Origin: Streptomyces rapamycinicus NRRL 5491
Lineage (GTDB): Bacteria; Actinomycetota; Actinomycetes; Streptomycetales; Streptomycetaceae
NCBI RefSeq assembly: GCF_024298965.1
Contig: NZ_CP085193.1
Span: 1,922,001-1,986,000, forward strand
Reading direction: 5' to 3'
Length of the DNA stretch: 64,000 bases
Below, one piece after another: positions 55,283 to 62,772 of the stretch. The notes under the pieces were generated by a model. It saw only the letters and a program-made list of their open reading frames with translations. It was not told the DNA's origin and did no database searches. A program made the translations under genes and the position numbers. How positions within the stretch are numbered: position 1 is the first letter of the stretch; each line of letters opens with the position of its first letter.

Positions 55283-55909
55283 CTACGCGTCCTGGTACGC
55301 CTCGCCGCCCAGCTCCAGCGCGGCGGTGCCCGCGGTGGTGTCCGCCAGCCACTCGCGGAAGGCGTCCACGTCCGCGTCGGGCAGCCCGAGTTCGATCGTC
55401 ACGGCCTCGGCGTAGCGCACCTCGCGGACCGCCCGGCCCGTCGCCCGCAGGTCGTTCTCCAGCTTTCCGGCCCGCTGGTGGTCCACGGTGACGGTCACCA
55501 GCCGGAACCGCTGCCGGGTGACGGTGCCCAGCGCGTCGAGCGCCTCGCCGACCGCGCCGCCGTAGGCCCGGATCAGACCGCCCGCGCCGAGCTTCACGCC
55601 CCCGTAGTAGCGGGTGACGACGGCCACCGCGTACCGGATCTCGCGGCGCAGCAGCATCTGCAGCATCGGCACCCCGGCCGTGCCGCCCGGCTCCCCGTCG
55701 TCGCTCGCCTTCTGCACACCGCCGTCCGCGCCGATGACATAGGCGAAGCAGTTGTGGGTGGCGGTGGAGTGCTCCTTCCTGACCCGCTGGATGACGTCCT
55801 GCGCCTCCTGCTCGGTCGCGGCGGGCGCGAGCCTGCAGAGGAAGCGCGATCTGTTGATCTCGATCTCGTGCACGCCCTCGCGCGCGACCGTCCGGTACCG
55901 CTCCTGCAT
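55283..55909 (-). CDS. IMPACT family protein (YigZ-like)
   Basis: 208 residues. UPF0029 N-terminal domain with 'EIEINRSRFLCRLAPAATEQ', 'STATHNCFAYVIG', 'SDDGEPGGTAGVPMLQML', 'YYGGVKLGAGGLIRAYGGAV', then the DUF1949 C-terminal domain. The family is linked to translation regulation and possibly peptide-bond or ribosome binding; no defined enzyme role. Full length. Confidence 0.93.
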   Translation of the reverse strand: MQERYRTVAREGVHEIEINRSRFLCRLAPAATEQEAQDVIQRVRKEHSTATHNCFAYVIGADGGVQKASDDGEPGGTAGVPMLQMLLRREIRYAVAVVTRYYGGVKLGAGGLIRAYGGAVGEALDALGTVTRQRFRLVTVTVDHQRAGKLENDLRATGRAVREVRYAEAVTIELGLPDADVDAFREWLADTTAGTAALELGGEAYQDA

Positions 55910-55936
55910 CAGGCCACCTTATGTCCCGGCTCTCGC

Positions 55937-56005
55937 GCGGTGGTCACGCGTACGCGACGTAGGTGGCCACGCGCGTGCGGCCGCGGTGGTCACGCGTACG
56001 CGACG
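55937..56005. repeat. Three-unit 23-bp tandem repeat
   Basis: Units at 55937-55959, 55960-55982 and 55983-56005. The first and third are identical; each begins GCGGTGGTCACGCG and goes on TACGCGACG. The middle one matches at about 15 of 23 positions. Each unit contains the palindrome ACGCGT or a variant. Lies between the IMPACT gene start and the DUF6098-type gene end, so it may bind a regulator of the IMPACT gene. Confidence 0.8.
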
Positions 56006-56048
56006 GCCGCTTGGGCGGAAACCCACGGCGTTGAGGGGACGCGCCCGC

Positions 56049-56534
56049 TCATCCCTCTCCGCCGCTGCCGCCACGGCCGAACCGGGACGGCCTGCACAAG
56101 GGCCCCCACGCGCCCCGCTGGCGTGCCACCACGTCCTCGGCTTCGGCGATCACGCTCTCGGCGATCCAGGCGACCGGCTCCACCTCGCGGACCAGGGGTT
56201 CGTTGTCCGGCCCCCGGCCGGTCTCCTCCCCCTTGAGCACCCAGGGGCGGACATCGGCGGAGCCCTGGTCGTCGTCCCGGAGGTGGATGTAGTCGCACAG
56301 CCTGCGGGCGACCCAGACGGTCGTGGGCAGGTCCTTCGCCCACTCCTCGAAGACCAGGGGGTTGGCCGACAGGCCCGGCATCTGCGTGCCGGTGAGCCCG
56401 TCCCGGCTGACCGCACTGCCTTCCAGGTCCGCCTCGGGCCCTCGGGACCAGCGGACGAAGACCGGAGGCCCCTGCTCGATCAACTCCACGAGCTGGTGCA
56501 GAGCGGTGTAGGTGGGGAGTGTCGTGCCTGCCAT
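56049..56534 (-). CDS. DUF6098-like protein
   Basis: 161 residues. 'LVELIEQGPPVFVRWSRGPE' and 'LPGLSANPLVFEEW' style segments ('MPGLSANPLVFEEWAKDLPT') match the actinomycete DUF6098 group, in which a 'RWSRGPEADL' motif precedes a 'PGLSA' motif. Function unknown. The protein ends in a Gly/Arg tail. Assignment rests on remembered pattern, so moderate confidence. Confidence 0.72.
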   Translation of the reverse strand: MAGTTLPTYTALHQLVELIEQGPPVFVRWSRGPEADLEGSAVSRDGLTGTQMPGLSANPLVFEEWAKDLPTTVWVARRLCDYIHLRDDDQGSADVRPWVLKGEETGRGPDNEPLVREVEPVAWIAESVIAEAEDVVARQRGAWGPLCRPSRFGRGGSGGEG

Positions 56535-56664
56535 GATCGCCCTTGAGTACCCGTGGCCGACGCCGCCAATCCACCACCCCTCCCCCGATCACACGGACGC
56601 CGCCCGGCCCCGCTGCTCGGCGGGGAGGGCGGCGTCCCGCCAGGGAAGTGCCGCGGCGTCCGGG

Positions 56665-56997
56665 TCAGCGGCCCAGGGCCTTGGCCAGCTGGTCCTTGGT
56701 CATGTTGGAGCGGCCCTCGATACCGCGCTGCTTGGCCTCGTTGTACAGCTGGTCCCGCGTCGGGCCCTTGGGACCCGTCCGGCTGCCGGAGCGCTGGCCG
56801 CCGCGCTGCGGCGCGGACTTCGGGTCCCGGGTCGAGGTCTTGCTGGCGGACCTGGACTCGCCCGAGCGCGCGCGCTCCTTGTTGACCGTACGGGCGGCCA
56901 TTTCCTTCGCCCGGCCGGTGGACGCGCCGCGCTGTTCGGCGCCTTCCTTGATGTGCTCGTACTGCCGTTCACGCTTACGGCTGGATCCTGCGGGCAT
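56665..56997 (-). CDS. Small basic protein, plasmid-stabilization/SAP-like
   Basis: 110 residues, very rich in Lys, Arg, Ser and Gly: 'SSRKRERQYEHIKEGAEQRG', 'AARTVNKERARSGESRS', and a C-terminal 'TRDQLYNEAKQRGIEGRSNM' plus 'TKDQLAKALGR' that looks like a SAP/Rho-N helix-extended-helix nucleic-acid-binding motif. Widely annotated as plasmid stabilization protein in Streptomyces without proof. GAGAGGAAG precedes the ATG. Confidence 0.85.
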   Translation of the reverse strand: MPAGSSRKRERQYEHIKEGAEQRGASTGRAKEMAARTVNKERARSGESRSASKTSTRDPKSAPQRGGQRSGSRTGPKGPTRDQLYNEAKQRGIEGRSNMTKDQLAKALGR

Positions 56998-57234
56998 GGT
57001 GTCTTCCTCTCCTTCCGCCCCCTCGGTCGGTCGCGGCCGACAGCTGGTGATCGCCGACCGTATGAGTCGGGTTCCCCCCGTTCGCTCCCCCATAACCAGC
57101 ATGCGTCTCCTGGGCGTCGACCGGATGCCATGCGGTGTGCGCGATGCGCGGGATTGGTCTTTCGGCAGTGTCCGCCCGTTCCCCGTCTTCGTAAGGTCAC
57201 CTCTGCGAGTCGGCCGATCACGCGGGTGGGGGAC

Positions 57235-58671
57235 ATGACGACACGGACACACACGACCGGATCCGGCGCCCGCCCGTGGGCGTCCTGGGCCGGACACCTG
57301 CCCCTGGCGGCCACCATCGCCGCCGCCGGGTTGAGCGTGGTCAGCCTGTGGTGGGTGGTGCCCACGGCGCTGTGCGCGTTCGCGGCGGGATGGCGGCCCG
57401 GGCGGACGTGGTCCACGGCGGTGGGGCTGATCGGGGCGGTGGCGGGCGCTGTGGTGGCCGTCGCCGCGGTGCCGTCCTGGATCACCTGGGCCGACCGCTT
57501 CGTGGCGGTGGTGGCGGGGGCGGTCGTCCTGCCGTGGTTCGTGGGGCGGTTCTGCCGTCAGTACCGGGAGTTGGTCCGGGCGGGGTGGGAGCGGGCCGCG
57601 CGGCTGGAGCGCGAACGGCGGCTGATCGCGGAGCAGGCCCGGCTGCGGGAGCGGGCCCGTATCGCGCAGGACATGCACGATGTGCTCGGCCATGAGCTCA
57701 GCCTGATCGCCCTCTCGGCCGGGGCCCTCAAGCTGGCGCCCGGGCTGGCGGACGGCCACCGGGAGGCAGCCCGGGACATCAGGGCCAGGGCGGCGGCCGC
57801 CGTGGACCGCCTCGGCGAGGTGATCGGCGTCCTGCGTCAGGAGCCGGACGGGGCGCCGCCGGAGCCGGGGGGCGCGGACGTGGCGGAGCTGGTCGAGCGG
57901 GCGTCGGCGTCGGGTCTCGCGGTCCGGCTGCGGAGCGACGGCGAGCCCGGCGAACCGCCGCCGGACGTGGAGCGCGCCGTGCGCCGTGTGGTGCGGGAGG
58001 CGCTGACCAACGTGGCCAAACACGCGCCGGGTGCGGAGGCGACCGTCCACGTCCGGCATACGGCGGAGGAGACCGAGGTCCGGGTGGTGAACGGCCCCGC
58101 GTCCGCCGCCGCTCCCGTCCGCTCCGGCGGCGAGGGCTTCGGCCTGATCGGCCTGGACGAGCGCGTCGGACTGGCCGGGGGACCTTCGGATACGGCCCGG
58201 AGGCGGGCGGTTTCGCCGTCCGCGCCACGTTTCCCCGCACCACCACCCGGCGGCCGGGGGCGCCCCACGCCCCGGACACCCCGGACGAACCGGTGGCGGC
58301 TGACCACCGGCGCGCCCGCCGCCGGCTCGGCCGCACCCTGCTCGCGGCCCTGATGGTGCCCCTGGTAGCGGGGGCCCTGCTGATCGGGGTGGTGCGGGTG
58401 TGGGACACACTGAGGGCCCGGGAGTCGGTGCTCGCCCCGGACGACTACGCCCGGCTGCGCACCGGACAGGACCGCGACCGGATCGCGCGGTATCTGCCGG
58501 ACCGACCACCGGCCGACGGCCGCCGAACCGAGGGGGACGGACATCGTCTGCGAGTACTACGCGATGACGGCCGACCCCTTCGACGACCGCTCCGGGGATG
58601 TCTACCGGCTGTGCTTCCGCCACGGCACCCTGGTGTCCGCCGACGCCTTCACCGGAAAGGGCGTCCGATGA
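57235..58671 (+). pseudogene. NarL-type sensor histidine kinase with two compensating frameshifts
   Basis: Four membrane segments, HisKA_3 H box 'ARIAQDMHDVLGHELSLIAL', then 'REALTNVAKHAPGA' and 'GFGLIGLDERVGLAGG'. At the five-G run 58177-58181 the frame breaks: one more G restores the kinase end 'GTFGYGPEAGGFAVRATFPR', which reads straight into a C-terminal extension with one membrane helix ('LLAALMVPLVAGALLIGVV'). At a second five-G run, 58532-58536, one G too many: removing it restores 'VCEYYAMTADPFDDRSGD' up to a TGA overlapping the regulator ATG. The repaired protein would be 478 residues. As given, translation in the first frame continues to 58353 with nonsense residues. Confidence 0.82.
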
Positions 58672-59351
58672 TCCGGGTCCTGATCGCCGACGACGAGCCG
58701 ATGATCCGCGCGGGGATCCGGGCCGTGCTCGCCACCGATCCGGACATCGCCGTGGTCGCCGAGGCGGGCGACGGCCACCGGGCGGTGGAGCTGGTGCACC
58801 GCCACCGGCCCCGGGTGGCGGTGCTGGACATCCGGATGCCCGACACCGGCGGTATCGAGGCCGCCCGCGAGATCCACCGGACGGCCCCGGCCACCGGTGT
58901 CATCATGCTGACCACCTTCGGCGAGGACGACTACATCCTCCAGGCGCTGGGCGGCGGCGCCATGGGCTTCCTCATCAAGTCCGGTGAACCGGAGGAGCTG
59001 ATCGCGGGGGTGCGCGCGGTGGCCGACGGCGCGGCCTATCTGTCACCGAAGGTCGCGGCCCGCGTCGTGGCGCATCTGGCGTCCGGTGGCGCGGGGGTCA
59101 TGGCCGACCGCCGCACCGCCGCCCGCGCCCGGGTCGACGCCCTGACCGCCCGGGAGGGGGAGGTGCTGGCCCTGCTCGGCGGCGGGCTGTCCAACGGTCG
59201 GATCGCCCGTCGGCTGCATGTCGTCGAGGGGACGGTCAAGGCCCATGTGAGCTCGATCCTGGCCCGGCTGGGCGTGGAGAACCGGGCGGCCGCCGCCGTG
59301 GTCGCCCACGAGGCCGGAATCCTTCCGCCCCGCGCGCCCGAACAGCGCTGA
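58668..59351 (+). CDS. NarL/LuxR-family response regulator
   Basis: 227 residues. Receiver with 'LIADDEPMIRAG', phospho-acceptor Asp54 in 'AVLDIRMPD', 'LTTFGEDDY' and Lys in 'FLIKSGEP'. LuxR-type HTH at about 160-222 ('LTAREGEVLALLGGG', 'IARRLHVVEGTVKAHVSSIL'). The ATG overlaps the stop of the repaired kinase by 4 bp (ATGA), which supports the kinase reconstruction. A frame starting at 58293 that runs into this gene is an artefact of the kinase frameshift. Confidence 0.94.
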   Translation: MIRVLIADDEPMIRAGIRAVLATDPDIAVVAEAGDGHRAVELVHRHRPRVAVLDIRMPDTGGIEAAREIHRTAPATGVIMLTTFGEDDYILQALGGGAMGFLIKSGEPEELIAGVRAVADGAAYLSPKVAARVVAHLASGGAGVMADRRTAARARVDALTAREGEVLALLGGGLSNGRIARRLHVVEGTVKAHVSSILARLGVENRAAAAVVAHEAGILPPRAPEQR

Positions 59352-59852
59352 CGCCGCCCGTACGGCCGGAGCGCCCGCCACGACCAGCGTCGCCGCCACC
59401 ACGGCGGCGCCCAGCAGCGCACCGGCGGCCACATCGTGCGGATAGTGCACCCCCACCGCCACCCGCAGCAGCGCCGCCAACCCCGCCAACGGCAGCGCCA
59501 CGGCGGCGAGACGGGGTCTGAGCAGCGTCAGCCCGACCGCGATCCCGGTGGCGAGGGTGGCGTGGTTGCTCGGAAACGACCAGTCCCCCGGCTCGGGACA
59601 CTCCGCCACCGCCACGACTCCCCGTACCGCGCGGCACGGCCGCTCCTCGTCCACCACCAGCTTCACCGCCTCGCTCGCCGCGTAGCCGGCCACGGTGCCG
59701 ATCCCGGTGAGCACGACCCCGGCCACGCCGGAGGCGTCCCCGCGCCGGAAGGCCGCCCACCCCGTCCACAGCAGCAGCAACCCCAGCGCCACCAGCGTGC
59801 CCTCGGTGGCCAACTCCAGCAGCGGCCCGGCCCACGAGGGCGCCTGATCTCG
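59043..59852 (-). pseudogene. PAP2-family phosphatase, 5'-truncated
   Basis: The open frame carries all three phosphatase motifs: 'KLVVDEERPC', 'FPSNHATLATG' and 'RVAVGVHYPHDVAAG'. At the 5' end the recognisable sequence ('APSWAGPLLELATEGTLVA') runs back to about 59840 with no start codon or SD, then meets a TGA at 59853-59855; the only nearby start is a TTG at 59813. At the 3' end it lacks its own stop and reads about 300 bp antisense through the response-regulator gene. Most likely a remnant cut by the rearrangement at 59838-59848. Confidence 0.75.
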
Positions 59853-60211
59853 TCACGGATGGGGCGGACGGACTCCACACCCTTACCGGCGGGGTCTTCC
59901 AAGGCCCAGTCGAGATACTTCTTGCCGGAGAAGATCGGGCAGGCGTCGCCGCAGCCCATCGTGATGACGTAGTCGGACGCCTGGACGGCCTCGGTGGTCA
60001 GGACCTTTGGCTTCTGGCTGGAGATGTCGATGCCGACTTCCTTCATCGCCTCGACCGCGGCTGGGTTGACCTGGTCGGCCGGGAGAGAGCCGGCGGAGCG
60101 GACCTCCACGCGGTCGCCCGCGAGGTGAGCAAGGAATCCGGCCGCCATCTGCGAGCGCCCGGCGTTGTGGACGCACACGAACAGCACGGACGCGGCAGGG
60201 GTGGAGGACAT
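59663..60211 (-). CDS. arsC: Arsenate reductase (LMW-PTP type) with replaced C-terminus
   Basis: Catalytic loop 'LFVCVHNAGRSQMAAG' with Cys13 and Arg19, 'VEVRSAGSLPADQVNPAAVE', 'VITMGCGDACPIF', 'KKYLDWALEDPAGKGVESVR'. Family knowledge: reduces arsenate to arsenite with thioredoxin or mycothiol. Normal sequence ends at 'PIRDEI' (59846); the usual last 15-18 residues are missing. The frame then continues through PAP2 DNA in the wrong frame for about 60 Arg/Trp/Cys-rich residues to a stop at 59663. The catalytic core is whole, so activity may survive. No arsenite pump gene is in the window. Confidence 0.85.
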   Translation of the reverse strand: MSSTPAASVLFVCVHNAGRSQMAAGFLAHLAGDRVEVRSAGSLPADQVNPAAVEAMKEVGIDISSQKPKVLTTEAVQASDYVITMGCGDACPIFSGKKYLDWALEDPAGKGVESVRPIRDEIRRPRGPGRCWSWPPRARWWRWGCCCCGRGGRPSGAGTPPAWPGSCSPGSAPWPATRRARR

Positions 60212-60262
60212 CAGTTCATCCTTCTCAGGTTGGCAGGCAGGTGATGCGGACGGGGAAAGGGT

Positions 60263-60590
60263 TCAGGTACCCGGGAGGGTGGCGAACAGGTCGGAGATGT
60301 GAGCGTCGATCTCGTCGCGGATGGCCCGGACCGCAGCACTTGGAGCGCCGTCTGGGTCTGCGACGGGCCAGTCCAGGTAGCGGCGGCCAGGCACGACCGG
60401 GGCGCGTCCGGCGTTGTGGCTGCACACGAACAGCACCCTCGGCAGCCCGGCATCCATGCTCGCGCCGCTCGGTCGCCAGGCGCTCGGCGAGCACGACCAG
60501 GTGGGTGTGGACCCGGGCGGTGGCGGCGAGCTGGATGGAGGAGTCGGCGAGCAGGTGCCGCACGGTCTCGGCCGAGAAGCGCGCGGGTTC
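60263..60590 (-). pseudogene. Second arsenate reductase, decayed
   Basis: Remnant of the longer arsenate reductase type with an N-terminal three-helix domain. That domain survives at 60590-60462 ('RFSAETVRHLLADSSIQLA', 'ARVHTHLVVLAERLATERR'); then a frame change; then 'PRVLFVCSHNAGR' at 60439-60404 directly joined to 'PGRRYLDWPVADPDG' and 'AIRDEIDAHISDLFATLPG'. About 75 residues between the catalytic loop and 'PGRRYLDW' are deleted. Cannot be functional. Confidence 0.8.
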
Positions 60591-60965
60591 GCGGACTCCT
60601 GGGCCCGCTGGTGTATGAACCCGCACGCCGAGTCGCAGTTTGTACCCAACGCCGTGCAGATTCAGATGTAGAGACGCGGTGGGAGGCGTCGGCCTGATCG
60701 CGTCTAGCGCGCGGGCGCCAGCCAACATCCGCTGGTTGATCGGGGCCTCGGCCAGCCCGCAGGAAGAGGCGGTCCGGACGGGTACCGCATTCTCCCGCCA
60801 CCCGAGCGGTCAAGTGGACGCGTCAACCTTGCGAGAGAACCCACCTCATTCAGGCGCAATACACACAAGGATGATCACAGTGTGTAAGCGTTCGTGTTTT
60901 TCTGTGGCGGTCTCCTTGTGCTGCCCGGCGCCGCCGGAGCGGTGGGGAGGGGCGAGAGGAGCACA
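60591..60965. other. Spacer with no confident gene
   Basis: 375 bp between the arsenate reductase remnant and the secreted repeat protein. Frames on the minus strand contain a short piece 'LHGVGYKLRLG' that looks like the end of an OmpR-type winged helix, too short to call. GAGAGGAG at 60954-60961 is the ribosome-binding site of the next gene. Confidence 0.4.
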
Positions 60966-61724
60966 GTGGATCGTTTGATGGTAGGCCGGGCGTGGAAGTC
61001 GGTCGGGCTGGCTCTTGCCGGTGCGTGTGCCCTGTCGGTATCGGTGGCGACGCCCGCACCTGCGGTGGCCCCCGGGGTAGCCGCAGCATCGAGCGGCTAT
61101 CTGAACCTGCACCAGTGCGTGTACGGCAACGGAAGCATGCTCTACACGAACTTGCTGCCCAACACCCCAAACACGCCGTTCAACACCGGTACCAAGGTCT
61201 CCAAGGATGACGAGTCGGCGGTGACCTGCGGCCCGGGGGCCGGCGGCTGGACACTCGGCTCCGTGAACTCCGCCGCGTACAACGGCGACCGGTTCGGCAG
61301 CGGCCGCAAGTACCTCAACCTGCACCAGTGCGTGTACAGCAACGGCTCCACCCACTACACGAATCTGCTGCCCAACACGAAGAACGAAACGTTCAACACC
61401 GGCACCAGCATCTCCACCGCCAAAGACATGGCCCTGGAATGCGGCCGGCCCAGCGGCTGGCCACTCAACTCCGTAAACTCCGCGCTCTACACCGCGGACT
61501 TGACGGGGGCCAGCGGCAGGTACCTGAACCTGCACCAGTGCGTCTACAACAGCGGCACCAGTCTCTACACGAACCTGCTGCCCAATACCGCGAACACGCC
61601 GTTCAACACCGGTACCAACGTCTCGAACACCGCCGACAGGACCGTGGTCTGCGCACCGGGCAGCAGCGGCTGGCGACTGGACACCGCAAACACGGCCGTC
61701 TACGTCATCGACCTGCTGGCGTAG
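60966..61724 (+). CDS. Secreted protein of three ~70-residue repeats, function unknown
   Basis: 252 residues. Signal peptide ('SVGLALAGACALSVSVATPA') then three near-identical repeats starting 'YLNLHQCVY' at DNA positions 61098, 61311 and 61521 (71 and 70 codons apart). Each has 'YTNLLPNT', 'FNTGT', a second Cys ('TCGPG', 'ECGRP', 'VCAPG'), then 'GW.L' and 'N(S/T)A.Y'. Two Cys per repeat suggest one disulfide per repeat. Three-fold symmetry could mean a beta-trefoil-like or propeller-like fold. GTG at 60966 chosen for its SD (GAGGAG); ATG at 60978 is the alternative. Less GC-rich than neighbouring genes. Confidence 0.82.
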   Translation: MDRLMVGRAWKSVGLALAGACALSVSVATPAPAVAPGVAAASSGYLNLHQCVYGNGSMLYTNLLPNTPNTPFNTGTKVSKDDESAVTCGPGAGGWTLGSVNSAAYNGDRFGSGRKYLNLHQCVYSNGSTHYTNLLPNTKNETFNTGTSISTAKDMALECGRPSGWPLNSVNSALYTADLTGASGRYLNLHQCVYNSGTSLYTNLLPNTANTPFNTGTNVSNTADRTVVCAPGSSGWRLDTANTAVYVIDLLA

Positions 61725-62100
61725 CAGACTGATCACCGTTCATCCGTGAGCGAGCAGCGGTCCGACCCGGCACACCACCGGGCGGGCCGCTGGTACCTCG
61801 CCTTCACGCTGCCACTCGCGTCACCGTGGGAGCTTCGCGGTGCGTTCGGGGTACACGGCGGTGATGTACCGCAGACGGAAGCGCCGCGGCACTCGATGCC
61901 GGCTCGCGTCCCAGGTGGCGGTCAAGACGGGGTGAGCTCGTACTTACATCGCCCGCCGCGTCCCCAACTCCGCAAGAGCCCCTGGGCGCATGGGCCCCCA
62001 GGGGGCAATGGCGAGCCCTCACCGTCGGCCAAGCATGCGACCTTGCACCCGGACAGGCCGGTGTTCCCCTGCGGCGTGCCGCCCGCGACCGGATCCCTGG
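61725..62100. other. Spacer with no confident gene
   Basis: 376 bp between the repeat protein and the tetR gene. A plus-strand frame of 130 codons (61746-62138) is Pro/His-rich, lacks an SD and overlaps the end of tetR; I do not call it. Probably degraded sequence. Confidence 0.4.
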
Positions 62101-62661
62101 TCAGCTGGTTGTTGTCAAGGCTGCGTGCGCGGCGGTGAGGATCTGCTCGGAGAGCGGGGAGTCCTTGGTGGCTCGGGCCAGGACGAGTGCACCGAGCATC
62201 GTGCACAGCCGGGTGATGCCGTCCTGGTCCTCGGTGGCGAGCCACTCGGCGAACTCACCCACTCCCTCGGTGTAGACGCGGCGGGCCTCGCGATCTCCCG
62301 GTTCGCGCGCCATGTCGGCGGCGAGCGCGGCGGCGGGACACCCATCTGCCGCGCTGTCGCGGTGCTCAACGGAGAGGTAGGTGTCGATCAGCTCCTGCTG
62401 GGCGGCGTCGCGCTGCCCGCCGTGCTGCTTGAGGCCGCCATCGCGGAGCCGGGTGAGTCCGTCGAACGCGTGGGCGGTGGCTTCGTCGATGAGTGCCTCT
62501 TTGGAGGCGAACTGCTTGTAGAAGCCGCCGTGGGTCAGGCCGGCGGCCTTCATGAGGTCGGTGACGCTGACGTGGGTTCCCTGTTCCCGGAACAGCCGGG
62601 AGGCGGTTTCCACGACCCGCCTGCGGTTCTCCTCCGCTTGCGCCTGCGATACGCGGCCCAT
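62101..62661 (-). CDS. TetR-family transcriptional repressor
   Basis: 186 residues. HTH at 10-55: 'RRRVVETASRLFREQGTHVS', 'VTDLMKAAGLTHGGFYKQF'. The C-terminal ligand domain has 'GCPAAALAADMAREPGD', typical of the YxaF/LmrA-like group that controls divergent oxidoreductases. GGGAGGTG precedes the ATG. Divergent from an SDR gene with a palindromic operator in between. Confidence 0.94.
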   Translation of the reverse strand: MGRVSQAQAEENRRRVVETASRLFREQGTHVSVTDLMKAAGLTHGGFYKQFASKEALIDEATAHAFDGLTRLRDGGLKQHGGQRDAAQQELIDTYLSVEHRDSAADGCPAAALAADMAREPGDREARRVYTEGVGEFAEWLATEDQDGITRLCTMLGALVLARATKDSPLSEQILTAAHAALTTTS

Positions 62662-62710
62662 CAGCCACCTCCCGATTGGATGCCGGTTGACATCTATCCT
62701 AGGTGAGGTT

Positions 62711-62732
62711 TTAGATTGTGGTCATAATCTAA
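62711..62732. promoter_or_regulatory. TetR operator between tetR and the SDR gene
   Basis: TTAGATT (62711-62717), eight bases, AATCTAA (62726-62732). Extending inward two of the next four pairs also match, giving a near-perfect 22-bp palindrome. It overlaps possible -10 sequences for both divergent genes (TAGGAT near 62698 on the minus strand; CATAAT near 62723 on the plus strand). Classical autoregulated TetR layout. Confidence 0.85.
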
Positions 62733-62772
62733 TTGGTATGGGCCGCTCGGCCCCGCACCGCTGGGAGCACGT

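Noticed and set aside
58293..59351. A 352-residue frame joining a membrane segment to the NarL regulator
   Set aside because: It exists only because of the G-run frameshift in the kinase gene; the regulator has its own ATG at 58668 in ATGA overlap with the repaired kinase stop.
60590..60700. Possible OmpR winged-helix tail ('LHGVGYKLRLG') on the minus strand
   Set aside because: Only about ten residues resemble the family; chance match cannot be excluded.
61746..62138. Plus-strand 130-codon frame after the repeat protein
   Set aside because: Pro/His/Arg-rich, no SD, overlaps the end of tetR.
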